Source: Dasyornis broadbenti
Lineage: Eukaryota > Chordata > Aves > Passeriformes > Dasyornithidae
Length of the DNA: 64,000 nt
Direction of reading: 5' to 3'
NCBI GenBank assembly: GCA_013397935.1
Contig: VZRN01003162.1
Location: forward strand, 1,283,401 to 1,347,400
Below, piece by piece: positions 35,702 through 50,900 of this stretch (positions are counted from its first letter, which is position 1; every line of letters starts with the position of its first letter). Position numbers and translations under genes: made by a program. The notes beneath the pieces are model-generated. The model saw only the letters and a program-made list of their open reading frames with translations. It was not told the origin of the DNA and searched no databases.

Positions 35702-35951
35702 CTATAGCAGAGCCTTCTGTGAATAACTATGCTGTGGTTGTTGAGGTGGTGGAGGCTGTGGTTGTTGTGGAGGTGCTTGCTGACCGCCTGCTGTCTGTGG
35801 CAGAGCTGTAGGTGCTAAGTTATAGTTTGGCACCTGGGACATATTAGTTCCAGCATTCTGATAAGCAGCAACATCAACAGTACCAGGTGGTGGACTATAC
35901 ACTGAAGCCTGGTTAGAGTAAGTACTTCCAGCAACAGAACCAACCATTGCA
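35702..35951 (-). CDS. STAM: STAM exon 14: C-terminus and stop
   Basis: 250 coding bases encode [20 protein letters not shown], a Tyr/Asn-rich segment, and the end [13 protein letters not shown] with TAG at 35702-35704. The acceptor is a long T-run ending in CAG. A proline/glutamine run ([17 protein letters not shown]) is longer than the human equivalent as I remember it. Confidence 0.95.
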
Positions 35952-38900
35952 CTGAAAAAAAAAAAAGAGAGAAAAAATATTTAAAGTTGAATTAACAAAC
36001 AACTTACCAATAGAACAGCAAAACTTTATTGCTTCTTCAGTTGTTCTGTTTATACACACAAAAATCATCTAACTCTGGACACATTGCATATTTAAAATTG
36101 TAGCAAATGAGTATTCCCATTAAAACTCAAATACACTCCTCAGATTCAAACATACAATAGACACCTCCCCTATAATACTGTTTGATTTTAAGGTGCAACA
36201 CGTAATGCCATCTATCTCCCATTCTGTTAATGCAAAACACCAAAACCCAACAAGCTGTTTTAAATTGCAAAACAAGTCAAGTGAATATGCAGAAACTCAC
36301 TTTATCATTGTATGCTTTACTATCCCAAATAAGTAACTTTGGGGACCAAAGACTAACGAATGACTCAAGATGGATGTCTCTCCCAACTTTTTAGAATAAA
36401 ATTACTTTCAGCAGTGAGTAAAGAAAAACAAAAAATCCAAACAAACAAACACAAACCACCTAACAAAAACCTACAAACTTTTTCACAATACAGGTAACAT
36501 AACCAAAACTTAGCATCTTTGGCCATCTATCTAATGTAGAAAGCCTTTTGTAGCTTCTTCATATGGGCAAGCTGTATAAGCTTTAGTAAGTGTTCACAGC
36601 CCATTCACTTCTTTCCTAAAATGAGCAGAATTCTCCCCATTCTTCAGTGGTAGGATATTTGACAAAGGAACAGTAGAATATACATGTTCAAAAATTATGT
36701 GGAACTTTTATATTAAGAGTTCATACTACTGCTACTAAATCATGGCTGTACAATTTTCTTTATTTTTAATATAAAAAGTATAAACCTATATGAATTAAAT
36801 ATTTTGTATATAGAAAATTGAAAACTAGATAAAATTATAAAAACAATAGAAAACTTGGAAGTTTCTCAGGAATTTTTACCAAATACATGACACTAATACA
36901 AAGCACACTGGACATGTTTGCACTACAGTATCTTTCAATTGTGTTTATAATTATACTTCTGTAATTTAAAAAAAGAGTCTCCTTTAAATGGTATCTGTAT
37001 TCCTTTCTGTTTAAATTGATTTAAACTTGAATAGAAAAATATTTAAAATTACTTTGTGTAAGATGTCTGTGCAGGCTGACTAGGCAGTACTGAGCTGGCA
37101 GATGGAGTAACTGTGCCTTGGCTGAGAGAAGGAAGCTGTTCAGGAGGAAGATTGTAACCTTGAATATGGCCCATCTGTGCACTCCCTGCCACCAAATATG
37201 CATTACCTTGAGTTTGCCCCGGATAAACCTAGGAAGTTAAATAAAGCAATATTAGAAATACAAGAAAATTTGCTATTTAATATCTGACTTTAGAACTTAT
37301 AGACATCCTCTCAGATTTTTAGTTTGGTTTGTTTTTTTTAAATAGATCAGTGAAGAGCATTTAGCATTTAAATTACTAAAGTTAAAAATGGTAACTCTTT
37401 CAAAGCAGCATTTTCATGTTGACTTATCTATGAGTAGATAAGGGAGAAATTGTACTCCTTTGGTTGTTTATTTTCTTTGACCCACTATGCAAAGCCCTGG
37501 CAGTTTTATTTTTTTAATTTTATGTGCAACTTAAGGCCCACACTGGGCTTTTTCCTTGATTAAAAGGAACCGAACAGAAAAAAACTAAAAGCGTTAGAAC
37601 TTGCAGGAGGAAAGTATCCAAAGCTTGCAGCTGAAAACAAAAATTTTCATTTTTATTTTTTTACATATTGTGTTGAGAGACAACACTGCTCAGCCAATGT
37701 GAACTTCATAAGGTCAATGGCTATTAAAGGTTACATTCATACCTGAGAGCCAGAAACACCAGATGACTGCATGTAATACTGCTGGTTCTGTAGTTTTGCA
37801 TACATGGAATACATTGGGTCCTCATTCATCAATTTGTTATACAAAGAAAGAGCCTCCATTGCTTTAACATTGAGCTCTGAAAGTTCTGAATGTTTCCTAG
37901 AAAATACATTTTACAGTTCATTCTACAATTTAGATAACTTCATTACAGGACAGACAATACAGAGAAATTTAATGAGGAGTGTTAAGTAACATATTCTTAC
38001 TGTGAAGTGACACCTGACAAGTGCCAGAGTGTCAAATGGTACAACACTATACAGTATTATGTGAAAATGGGGAAAAAATCTTCAAACCTCTTCCCAGAGA
38101 AGTTGGGAATAAATACACCTATTTTCTTTGCCAGTACTCCCAGAAATTAAGATATTATCAAGTAACAGCTCTGGTGAATTAATTTTCATTTGGGTCAAAG
38201 CACATGACATTTTTTTTACCTGTCTATATCCTCCAGTTTTTCATCTATGAGAGGTCCCATCTGGTGGCACATTGCTAGAAAACAAAGGTATTAAAATATA
38301 TCAGAGAAAGAAACATTTTCATACTGCAAAGTCAGAGAGCAATTAAAAAAAAAATCAGATAGAAATAGATGCTAATCCAATTTTTTTTAGTTCATTACTA
38401 TAATCTGTATGTCAAAAAAGCTTTAGTAGTAGAGGTAGTGTCATGAACAATTTAAGAATGAGACCCAGCTGAAGTTTTCAGTAGTGATACAATTTTAAAA
38501 CTACATTTTAAAATAAAAATAAAGTGAAACAAAACACATTTAACATCCAGGAAGTATAAAACTGAAACTATTTTGCATAAAAATATTCAAGCAAATCTGA
38601 AAGGTGATCTTGAAGGAAGAAAATTTGCCACTGCAACCTAGATCATGTGCTCATCTAACTTTAGTACAAAAAGACTACTGGTTGCAATGATTCAATCATC
38701 TGCACGTCAAAGACACTAATAGCACATTGCTCTCACTAGAATCCTAATTGGGGGAAAGGATTTTTTAAAACCACTGACATGTGCAAAAACCAACACAAAA
38801 GCTTACCAGAAGCAGAATGGAAAAGCATTAAAATAAACAAAAATGCAACCCATGACTCCTTTCAGAACAAGGACATAGGACTCATCTAACTGCCAAGCAA

Positions 38901-41900
38901 ACCATGGTTAATTAGCAGAAAGGCAGAGTTTGTCAAATGTAAAATAAACAGACACGGAAGCCAAAAGGGTCGTTCTGGATATTAGAAATGCAGAAGGTCC
39001 TGAAAACATCTGAGCCATGATGTGTGAAAGGACATCACTATTGTGTTCCTTGAAGGTAAAGACAGGTGAAAGGGGAGTTGTGTGAATTGTGTGATCTGCT
39101 TCTTTGAACGTGGGATCAGTAATACATTGCCAGAAATGCTGGGAAAAGGTGTAAAACCTGTCGAAGTTCTGCCTACTTGTATGTATAGCGTGAAGTGCAG
39201 CAAAAGGCATGACAAGGATTGCTTAGATTATCTGTTAACATTATAACTGCTCTGCTGTGAACCACAAACCCTGGGCTCCTGAACATGTCAGGATGAGCTC
39301 TCCAATTCAAAGCCATTTGTGACAGGACACGTGGATAGCAGAAGAAAATGAAGTGGTTTTTCTGTGAAATGTTGATCAGCATCTGCCACCACTGGTAGGA
39401 ACCAAGGACTCAAAACACCTCAATAACAAAATTTTCAGAACCTATGCCAAAAAAAGTAGTTCACCAAAGCCTACTTAGATGTAGAGCAAGTAGTCTTGAA
39501 TTGGCATTATAGAACTATATGTAGCTGTATGTTTGGCAAGTGCTGTTGCAGGCAACTGGGGAGCAATCTTCTGACCACATTACTGCTTTCAGATTCTAGG
39601 AGCAGTCCCACGGTTTGATATAAAACACAGCATTGCTTTAATGATTTCACAATGCATTTTTAAGCAACTCCTAAAGTAAACCCTATCTGTAGGCTGGTTG
39701 ACAAGCATACCTTTAATTTCTTTGCCTCTGTCCTGGACCAGATACAGGCAATCTGCTTCTTAGACAACAGCCTCTATAGCTATATTTGGGACTTGAAAGA
39801 ATAAAACTGGTCATGTCTCTTTTTACCTCTCTTTAGTTTCAGTGGAACTAGAATATGTGCAGACACGTCACTAATGTGAGTTCCTAAAACAGGATTCATT
39901 TACAGGCATGATGAATCAGATGGGTATGGAAAAATGGGAGATATCTAAAAGTTTACAAACCTATGCATTTTTTAATTATTAACTTCTAGATAGACGTAGA
40001 AACTGCCAATTTCTTAACAAAGTCTGGTACCATCTGAATTGTCAGTTTAAGCCTATGTTCTGTCTTATCATTGGGAAATTTCCTTTCTTCCTCTTCCAAA
40101 TTCCATTTGAAAAATCTATCAACCTAGGTAAAATGATTTATAATGCCTCTGTGAAGAGGTAGTCTGAGCAATTTGACTCTAAAAGGGTAGGGTAATTTGT
40201 AGCACTCTGTAAGATATTTGTTAATATGCAACTCCTACAGAAAGGCACATGCAAGTGAAAAGTATGTGGGACACCCACAGATCTATTCTAAACCTTAGTA
40301 GTATTTCTGCTTCCTCTCATGGAATCTTCCATACACTCCTTTCGCCACTCATGCTGTGCTACTCTATGAAGGAAAAAAATAATAGATGAATATGATTGAA
40401 TTAAGTATTTATGTGTCTTGAAAAGGAAAATAATAGAAGAAACAGTCTTCTTTAGAGAAAAGTAGGCTTGTTTCAAGTTAACATTTTGCACTTTGGTCTC
40501 TTAGATGTGGGAAACAAGAAGTGAGAAGATAGTTATGGCTCAGGCACTTTTCTCAGGCATGCCTCCTGCATGCACGTGAAGCTGAAGTAGTTTCAGCTTA
40601 GTTTCAATTTGCATAGGTACATAAAATTAGCAGAGAAGAAAACAACAGTGAAAAAAACCTCATTTTTTTCCCTTACCCTCAAGATGAAGCAATTCTGGGA
40701 GGTCTGGCTGTTCATCAGATGGATCAGCACTTTGTAACATCTGCAAGAGTTGGTCCATTTTATCCTAGAACACAAAGTGTATAATTAGGGCAAATGTACC
40801 AGCAAGGGAATTAGCACTTTCAGGATTGTAAACTAAAGCAGTTCTTCATCACAGCTGGTTTTCACCTCCTGGCACTTGAGAATTATCTAGACTAACTTTA
40901 AGAAAATGCAAATGATACATGCTGCTTGAAGGAATGAAGATCCTTGAATAAGGAAAAGCCAAATGAGAAAAATTAGTGGTAACAAGTAGAATGCGCAGAA
41001 TACTCCTTTATTCCTGAAACTCCTTCTAACCAATATTTTCTGAGCAGTTTCTGTTTTTCCAGCCTAGTTATTACATATGCAATACCACCATCTAGTGGGA
41101 TTAGTGGAAATATTTTGACAGAACACATTGAGAGAGTACTTCAAATTCACTGAAAAGCATTTTTAGGTGTATGAGGACTATTCAGTGCATGAGCCATGCC
41201 ATTACCAATGTATATGGAACTGTGTTTTAAGATGATGTTTGGAGGCATTTCAGGGTTGACTTCAGAATAAATCATCCTTAAATAATGAGTTTAAGTGCAA
41301 CCTTTTATAATAGAAATATCAAAGGTTAGAACAGGCATAAACCCTGTGAAAAATGTGTCTTGGATTAAACTATATTAGTTGATGAAACATTGCATGTAAA
41401 TTATTTTTAATCACTTTTTAGCTAAGCACTATCAAATAAATAGCCTTTATTAGAATGAGTTATATAGGTTGTATGAAAGTAGAAAATAAAACCATGTTTT
41501 GTCCTCCAGAAACCATGGAAAGGTGGGGAGAAGTCAAAATAATTACTTCCTTAAAAATTATACTGTGGCAAATTTATAAACAAAAGAAGACACTAAAACA
41601 AAAATCAACATGGACTCACAGAAAGCAAAAGCTGGAAGGCAGGCCTGAGATAAAGTATTTCAGCAGATTACAAACTAATATCTCTTGGGAAGAAGAATTG
41701 TTGTGGCGGGACTTTAGTAGGACTTAAAGGTAATAACTGATTTCCCATTTCAGAAAAAACCAATGACAAAACACAAGATGAATTAAAAAAATAAAGAAAA
41801 CAGGGGGAAACGTCCTGGACTGAATATTCCTGGAAACCCTACAGGATCACTGTGGTTGAGATTATAACAATCTTACTAAATATTACTTACATAGCAACAG

Positions 41901-44900
41901 AATCTCAAACTTTCCAGAGATGGGAAGAGATCTTTCAGTCTGAGAGTAGAGAGTGGTGGTTATACTGGAAATAAATCTAAGACAGAGTCAAGATGGGTAT
42001 CTGTGGTACTTTAAGCAAAATTTAAAAGTACATGTGCCATTCATCACCAAGCTTCTAGCTTGGAGGTAAACAGATGCACAATCCCAGAGTAAGACCCTAA
42101 ATGGAATGCATTTCCAAATTCAGTTTCAGAAATTTCTAAGAGCTTCAAGACTCGTGAACAAATGAAAATATTGCAGATTTTGTTTTTTATTATTGCTTCA
42201 AAAAACCTCTCTTCCCACTCTCTTTATATTGTATTTTCGAAGTACAGGATGAAAAGGTTAAGCATTGTATATTTAAATGTCCCAACAGTACATTTACTAC
42301 CAATCAGTACTTTTACCATGCTTACTTCATCAATATAAACTGGTTCAGGCTCAGGTTCTATTGTCTCTACTTGAACTTCATCACTGAACTGCACTGTTTT
42401 CTTCTCAGCTTTCACTGTAAGATAAACAGCCAGATTTAATTTTATAAAAGAAAAAATAAACAATGACACAAATATTATATAGCTAGTATACTGCCTAGGT
42501 TCCTTGAATTTGAAACCTCTACTGTGAAAATTTTAAAAATTAGTATTTTGTTGACATTTGAAAGCCACAGACCTAAACAATGTTCTTATCTGTAAATCAC
42601 ATTAAGAAAAAATACATCAGTTCACACAAGGTGAACAGAAACACGTTTTAGGAAGCAAATGTCTTTTTCATGGTCTCCCTGCACATAACATATATATTAA
42701 GAAGTCATCAGTATAAAAGACTCAGAAAGAGTGATTGGAAGCAATAGGGCTAGCAAGTCAAGTTCAAGAAAAAAACGATAAAATTATCTATGACAAACTG
42801 AGCCTTCTTTTCTCCAGAGCAAAGAACAGAATCCAAAGGTCTCAAGTTTCTCTATTCCTTCTTCACCAAATCCTATCTGCAAAGCATCTCATTCCACTGT
42901 AGTGGTGGCTAGAACAAAAAAGCTCTATATTTAGCAAAAAGCCAAATACAACTCTTATCATACACTCTTATTAGATAGTCTTAGCATGTCACAAATGACT
43001 GCTACAGCATATAATTCTGTTGACCTGCTCATACTTCTAGCATCCTCAAACTGAGATCCCAGGATGTTAATCTTGCAAACTCATGAGGTTTACAGAAATG
43101 AGTTCTGGAATCTTTAAGTCTTGTCTAATATTTTTATTAAATATTTTAAGTAGGTAGTATGGATATAAATAGACACAAATAAACAAGCAGTATATAGAAA
43201 AATCCCTCTATACATCTACTATGCACACGTACATACCTACAGCATGTAGGTTTCTTGAACTACTTGAACTCTGGTAATCTTTCTCCAAGTCCTATCTGCC
43301 ATGGGGCCTTCAGTTTCATCTTTATTAGATATGCACCATTGCAACAGGGCAAAAAGGCAATTTGGAAAAAAAGCTGCTGTTGCCCACATTTATCTAGGTG
43401 TCAACGGAGTGACAGCTGCTGACAAAGCCAGGGGCAGACAGCAGCATTTTTCAGCAGAAGACAGCTTGGGCAACCTTGGTCTGACTATTGTTTGTAAGAG
43501 CATAGCAAGGGCTCCTCAGTTTTATTTCAATTACCACATTTGCAACTGAACACCATCATAAGGGAAAGGAAATCACCCCGGGCCATGGCAGGGTTTAACA
43601 TATATACATAAGTGTAATGTTACTTACTCATTTCAGGCTCAGCAGAAAGATCAGCTGTTACAAAATTAGATGGAAACAATCCTATACCCTGATGAGTTTC
43701 ACCTTTCCACCAATTTGGATCACTAAAGATAAAAAAATAAATAAAGCCCCCATACATTAAAAACCCCATACTAACATGGAATTTTCCTAGGAATTGCACA
43801 GTAAAGGCTTTTATATTACTAGCACATAAATATAATTTGCATATATGCAGGAATTTTTATATAAGAATTTTTATGCAAATATATTTAGCTGTAAAAATTC
43901 TAGCAGATAACAAAATTAAGTATTTAATACAAAAATATGTTTCCATTCAATTGTATTCCAAGGCATGCTTCTACATAGAAGATAAGATTATTTAAAATTA
44001 ATTTTTACAGTTTAACATGATTCTAGTAGGCATTCTATATAACTTACCTGTCATCAAGGATAGTTATAAGTTCTCCAGCTTTAAAAGTTAATTCATTATC
44101 TTCAGCAGCCTCAAAATCGTAGATTGCACGAACCTTTCGGCCCTCATGTTTGTGGTTTGTTAAAAGGCTTGAGGTGCTTGGGTACAAACTGGAAAGTGTT
44201 GTCTGTTGTTGCCTTTGTTCTTTTAGTGACAGCTCAATAGCTACAAAAGAAGAGTTACTCAGATGAAAATTCCCTATAAAAATGGGTTGATTGATACGAA
44301 AATTTCATTCTGTGAAAACTTTTAGTATAATTCTATTCCTGCTGCATTTTAATCACTCTCTATTCTTTCCCTTAGAATTCATGGTAAATAACAAAGCAAT
44401 GTTTTATGACTAGAGAGCAGAATTCTGCCTATGGATTTACTGAAGCTTCCAACATGGACAGGATGAATAAACATTTAAGCACAAATGGAATAACCCTGCA
44501 AAGTCATCATTTTTTTTTTATTGTATTATTGCTACAACCTTGAACTGATGTAAAATACTTACATTCTTACTTTGCATCTTACACTGTGTTGAACTTTTCC
44601 AGATTGCTTGAAACATTAAAAAGATACAGCTGTTCCAGTATCCCCTGCTTCTCTGTAAGGCAAGAGCCTTTAGCCTGGATTCAGAGAATCAGATTTACAC
44701 AGATTGGCTGAGGTTGGAAGGCACCTCTGGAAGTCATCATGTCCAATCCCCTGTTCAAGCAGGGTCATCACAGCTGACTGCCAAGGAAAACCTTTTAATA
44801 TCTCCAAGAATAAAGACGCCATGGCATCCCTGGGAAACCTAGGTCAGCGTTTGATCACCTTCATAGTAAAGTCCCTCCTTAATTCATAATTAACAAAATG

Positions 44901-47900
44901 ATTTTTACTTAAGCAAAATTTTGTCCCTTCCTTTTTTTTTCTCCCTATCATTCCTTGAATAATTTCACGTTTCTGGATCATTTTCAATTAAGCAGATAAT
45001 TTTCAATTTTCAATTGACTAAGCAGTGAAATTTCACTCATACTAAACTCAGCTCAAGTTTGCAGAAAAAAAATGGATCATATTTAAGAAGGGTCAGGGTG
45101 GACACACAAACAAACATTACAAAACTCATGCAGAATACGGGTTTTTGAGACACAAATCTCTCTAAAAATAGACTTTGATGGGTTGACTGTTGAAGAAACC
45201 ATTAGTAACACATACAGACTGACTAATGGTCATTTAAATAAATCAATATATGCATCATATCAGCAAACAAATGCACTCACCTTTAGCTAAATCCTCCTCT
45301 TCCTTTTTGGTGGCTACTGTACCAGGATCTTTGGCAACTAGAGCTGGACTTGCTTTTGCCTGTTCAGCAGCCTAGCCAAAACAAAAGATGTAAAAATGAA
45401 TCCAACAAAAACCTGACAATGCATTAAGTTCACCATTTTGATTTGTATTCATCTGCTATATGAAATAAAGTAATTGAGAGCATTTCAGTCCTCAAAGGAA
45501 AGTTTTATTAAGGCAAGGTAGTTTTCATTTTGTTTGCCAAACATTCTAGAATTCAAGACAACAAACTGCAAAATACAAAGCTGAGGATAAAAAGAATTTG
45601 TGACACATTTTAAGAACAACCACAAAGATCTAATATACCTGTGAACCAATAGCTGGGAAAGTAACTCCTTGCTCCTTAAGATTTTTTATCATAGCAGATA
45701 TTAAACTAAGCTGTGGGTCATTCTTGAATTCATCAGTCCATTCCACCATAAGGGCTTTCAGCTTTTCACAAACTTTTGGATGACCCTGCATGGACAACAG
45801 AAACTAGTTAAGTAATGTAGGAATCTGATCTTAATTTCAAGAAATTTCATGTTGCTGTCAATATAAAATATATACTTTATTTTGTAGTCAAGTTTAGCAC
45901 TCAGTCTTTATTAGAAAGGGAGAATAGTACATCAGCATTGTGTTTGTACCAGTACAGTATGTGCTAGGCCCAAATAAAGTAAAATAAGGTTATATAGAAG
46001 CCCTGTATTATCTTCATTTCACCACATTTGTATTTAGTGTTTTTCTGCTGTTATTTAAAGTGAAAATAAAGTAGTTTAATTATAAATTAACACACCACAC
46101 CTCCCCCAGACAGAATACCTAAGTTAACTAGTATGAAGTGGCATTCAGGAAGTACTGAGAACCACAGTCCTTACAGTAATCTTCTCTCCTTCCCCCTCCA
46201 CCTTTCCAGTCCTTCAAAAGTACATTCCATTCCACTTTCAGATTACCCCAATTCTCTATCTGATTTCACTCATAGATGAAATGTATAAATCAATGCAATA
46301 CATTACCTTATTCAACACATTGCTTACTTCACTGGCAAAATCTCTTGAACAGACTTCTAAATGAAAGATTTTGCCACAGTTTGATACACATGCTCCTAGA
46401 AGCTAATGAAAGAAAGATTAAAACTCAGACTTTTTTGCAATATAACTTTTCAGGAAGAAAAACTGCTACATTAAAAAGAACGTACTGTTAACGCTTGCAT
46501 AGCAACATGGGGATCTTTATGATTCACTCTCTTCATAATAGAGCGGAGGCAGTCTTTAGGCCTGAAAAACACAAAACAGATTTAAAAATATGTAATGGAA
46601 TAAACATTTCCTGTTGCACACATAACAATGCTGACAACATTAACAGACAGCAAGATTGCCTGAAAATCATGGGTAAATTATTGAGTAGCTTATAAGCGCA
46701 ACATTTAAAAAATAAATTAACACCATAAACAGTTGTAGCCATTTCTATCTGTAGGATTTGTAGCTCTCTTAATTATCAAAACCTCTCAGTAATTTATATT
46801 ACCTTTTGTACTTAAATTACTGTACATACTCCAGAAATGCATAAAATCCCTTACTATTAGAGAACTGGAATTCTCTGTAGTCTATGCACTTACTCCTCTA
46901 TATTTCACACATATATATAAGAACATTTCCTTACATACTGATTTACCAACACCATTTTGCTACTTTTACTTTGAATGACCACTGCTATGTTCCTCAGAGT
47001 CCCTTTTAATTTACAGAATAACATTTATAAAGAAGACACGTCATGAACTAATAATTTCTAAAAAAACCCATTAGACAATCTACATCAAAGTTTCAAAACA
47101 ATTAAATACAAAATTCAAATCTTACCTATGTTGTGGTAGACAGAAATAACATGAAAAGCAACTTCAACAAAGAATTTGAAAGGGAATTTCAGAAAGTTTA
47201 GCTATTAAAATCTGTGTGACTTTCTGTTACTTTGTTTTGTCTATGAAAGTAGGGGAAAGCTGAGCAAGGCTGAGATAGGAATTATCATGGGTATAAAATC
47301 TTTAACCGTTGAATAGCCCTGAAAAGACAACCTTGGAACAGGGTAAGTAGAGAAAGAGGAAAAGAGAAGTTAAATCTAAACTAAGATTGTACACGTTTGT
47401 GGGGTTTATGCATTTATAGCATGGTTATCTTTGGGAGCAAAAGTATTTTTCTATTGAACTGGAATCCAAAAACTAACATGAAACTCAGGTATAACCTACG
47501 TCACTGCTCGGCTATACTATATTTGGCAATGTCTACATTTTACAGAAATGTCCACCTCATATTTAGTGGTACCAATTACAAAAAGTGCTGTCATGCAGCA
47601 CAAGTACCTATCATTCAGTGTATACCTTCATATAACCAATTATTACACGAAGCTTTAAGGCAAGTACTGCCTTTTATCAATTAATTATCCAGGACTTCTC
47701 ATATTTCACTTTCATTGAGAAAGAATAAAGGCTAAAACTTTCGGAAATAACTGCTTTCTTTAACCATTAATTTCTGAGTAGGATTAACAATGTGATATGA
47801 GTACAAGCTCAAAAAAGTGCATGCCCATTGTTAAGTCAGTATTATAAAGGCAGGGTGCAGAATCAAGAGCTTAGCAGCTTAGGAACAGGACCATCAGCCT

Positions 47901-50900
47901 AAGATGTTTTTTACAAAGGAATCCAAATTCTTATTAAAAGTACTAAGGTAATAAGAAAGCCTCAAAGTCAAATGATCATCCACATGTCTCAAGTACAATC
48001 TACTTGTTCCTATATTTAACAGAAATGATCAATATTTGAGTGCTAAATGTTTTAACATACCCAAATTCTTAAAATAAGAAATCTATTGATTACATGTACA
48101 TGAAAAAATAATTAATCCAGGCGTACCAATCTTTAGTCACACAGAATAAGAAAATCTAATTTAGAGAGGACTGTAATTCTTATTTTTACTAATTAATTCG
48201 TCATACAATTTAGTGTGTAAATTATGAGAAGCACTATGCAGAAACCAGAGGGAAGTATGCACCCTATGAATGTAGAATTCTTCCCACTTATTAGGCATCT
48301 CTCCAAATCATACTATACAAATATTGTGCCACAGTTCCGCTCCAATGAGTCTATAATTAGAATTTCAGAGGCACCACAATGAGTAGTAATAACAAATAAC
48401 GTGAAAATATGGCAAGATACAACAGAAGCTATGTATCATATATGGCATCATACAGCAATATATCCAGAAAATATTCACAATAAATTTCAGTTTTAGTTTT
48501 AGAAAGTAAAAAAAAAATCTGATTGTATTTTATTTAACAAAAGCACAATTAGCAGCATCTGCAATCTAAAATACTACTTTGCACAAAACGTTTCAAATAT
48601 GTTGAGGAATTTATTGTTCATTTACAGTCTAAGATAGTTCTGTGGGACTCAGCTTTCCTCCTTGCTCTCTCAGAAACAGGCTGGTCATAAAGCTTCCTGG
48701 TCAGCCTGCTAGACATACACTGCAAAGACAATACAAAATGCTACCAAGATTGCGTAATTTGAGGGGAAAAAAACAGAAGACGCATTGGAAAGCTATCAAG
48801 TAAGCAATTTTTATGTTCTCTCTTGCATGAACAGGCACAAAAACAACCAAAGAAGAAACAGCTAACCAGAACACTGACTTGCTGAGGCAGTGATTAATCC
48901 TTAAGGAATCAGGACGAAGTTAGGCAAGCAGCAATATGGACAAACCATTTCTCAATGACAAATTTCCAATATCCACCCCCAACAGAGAGTGCTGCAATCA
49001 GCCTTTCTATTTTCTCAACCATTGGTGTATTCTCTCAGCCACTGACTTCTTTTTTTTTTTCCACCATCATTTTTTTTTATTAAGTAACTTTTCCAGAGAA
49101 AAGCTGAAGTTGTGATAGTTTCAGTGTAGACTGATATGTCTCATGAAATAAACATAAACAGTACAACTATCTCAAAACCAAATGCAAACACAATTAGAGT
49201 TAGGAACTGGCTAGCACTGAAACGACTGAGGAAGGGGGGGCATCTTTCCTAAAATATACCATACCTGTCCTTTAATTTTTCCTTTTATTCTGTTTAATGA
49301 ACCATTCAAATTTTATAATGTTATTTTATTCTGAGATGATAAACTATAGATTCAGTTTTGTAGGCATTTTCATTGCAGAAAACCAACACTTTGCAAAAAT
49401 CTATACTTTTCTGTAGTCAGATTTAAAATGCCAGTCAAATATACAATAATAGAATATCCTGAGTCGGAAAGGACCCACAAAGATCAAAGTCCAGCTCCTG
49501 GCCCTGCACAGGACAGCCTCAATAATCGCATCACGTAATTAAAGTTTTTAAAATAAACAAGTTTTCAAGAACGCTGTACAAAAACAGGGGACAAAATAGA
49601 TTGACTATAACAGTAAAACCTTTGTTTAATCATTTTTCCACTTTGAAAAGGCAACTTGCTCACTGAGCTAATATTGGCATAAAACAGGATGCAAACAATG
49701 TGATGTGCAACTGCTGAGCTGTATGAATACCTAAAACAAATCAGAGATTAAGTGTTGTCTCATCATTAGACAAATTTTAGATCATCTTAAGAACCTGATA
49801 CGCAAAACATGAAGAAAGTATTAAGTTAATTCTATACTACATAGAGCAGTATTTCACATAAGCTATTGTAAACAAGTCATATTGTTTAAAATATTGGCAT
49901 ATTTTCTGTCTTTCCTGTGCTTTCTATAAAAATTCTAATAACAACTCTAATTTTGAAATTCACAAAAAAAAAAGTAGTCAAAGAGAGGGATTCAGTGGAA
50001 TTCTAACTTGCTAAAAATCTGTCTTAGTTGTTTGGATTAAAGGAAGCAAGATAACATTTTCAGCAATTTGTGATTCTCAGTATGGAAAGTACTACAATGT
50101 AAAAAATAACAGTAGCAATTATGTTATGGAACTGTAACTAATTTATCTTAAGAGAAAATGCAGCACCTTAGTAGCATAACAGGTTTCCAACAATTAATCT
50201 GAATACAAACAAGTTGGCATACAATGTACTATACCAAAATTGCTACTTAATGAGTAAGTATTCTTCTAGGCTGCTGTGGCTTCAGGTGTACGACAATCCA
50301 CATCCAGAATGCTGCAGACATGCAATGGAGCTTACAGACGGGCACAAAGAAAATCCATAAAGGAGAGATTTTGTAATTGAAACTTCTGCCAAAAACAGTA
50401 ACAGACACCTTGTACTGGAGCAGAATTGGTTAAAAGATTACAGCCTATCCCAGTTAAGAAGACTAGCATCCTTGTCAGAGGAACTAAAACTGCAGGAGAA
50501 TTCCAAACAGCTAAGCATATCTCATTTAAACTTCTTAATAGGAAACATTGTTTTGCTTTACCTTGCTGCTGCATGACATAATCCATCAAAAACAAGGAAA
50601 ACCCACTATCAGCAAGTTTTAACAGAATCTGAATTTAAGCAACAAGTCAGCTGGCAGCCTATTACAAGAAGGATAAATACTACAAAGGTTAAAGTCCCAC
50701 ATTTCCTTTAAAAAACAGCTTTATTAAGGAAAAGATTAAAATACAAACACACAAAAGAAAAAGACCAAAACCAACACAAATAAACCTCACAAATCCTCAC
50801 AGGAATTTAGCTGCACATTACAACAAGACCTCTAGCTTTGTCTGTACTGCTGTCTCTTGCACTGTTCAGGCTATGTTGCTGTGAGACTAAATTTCCTCTG

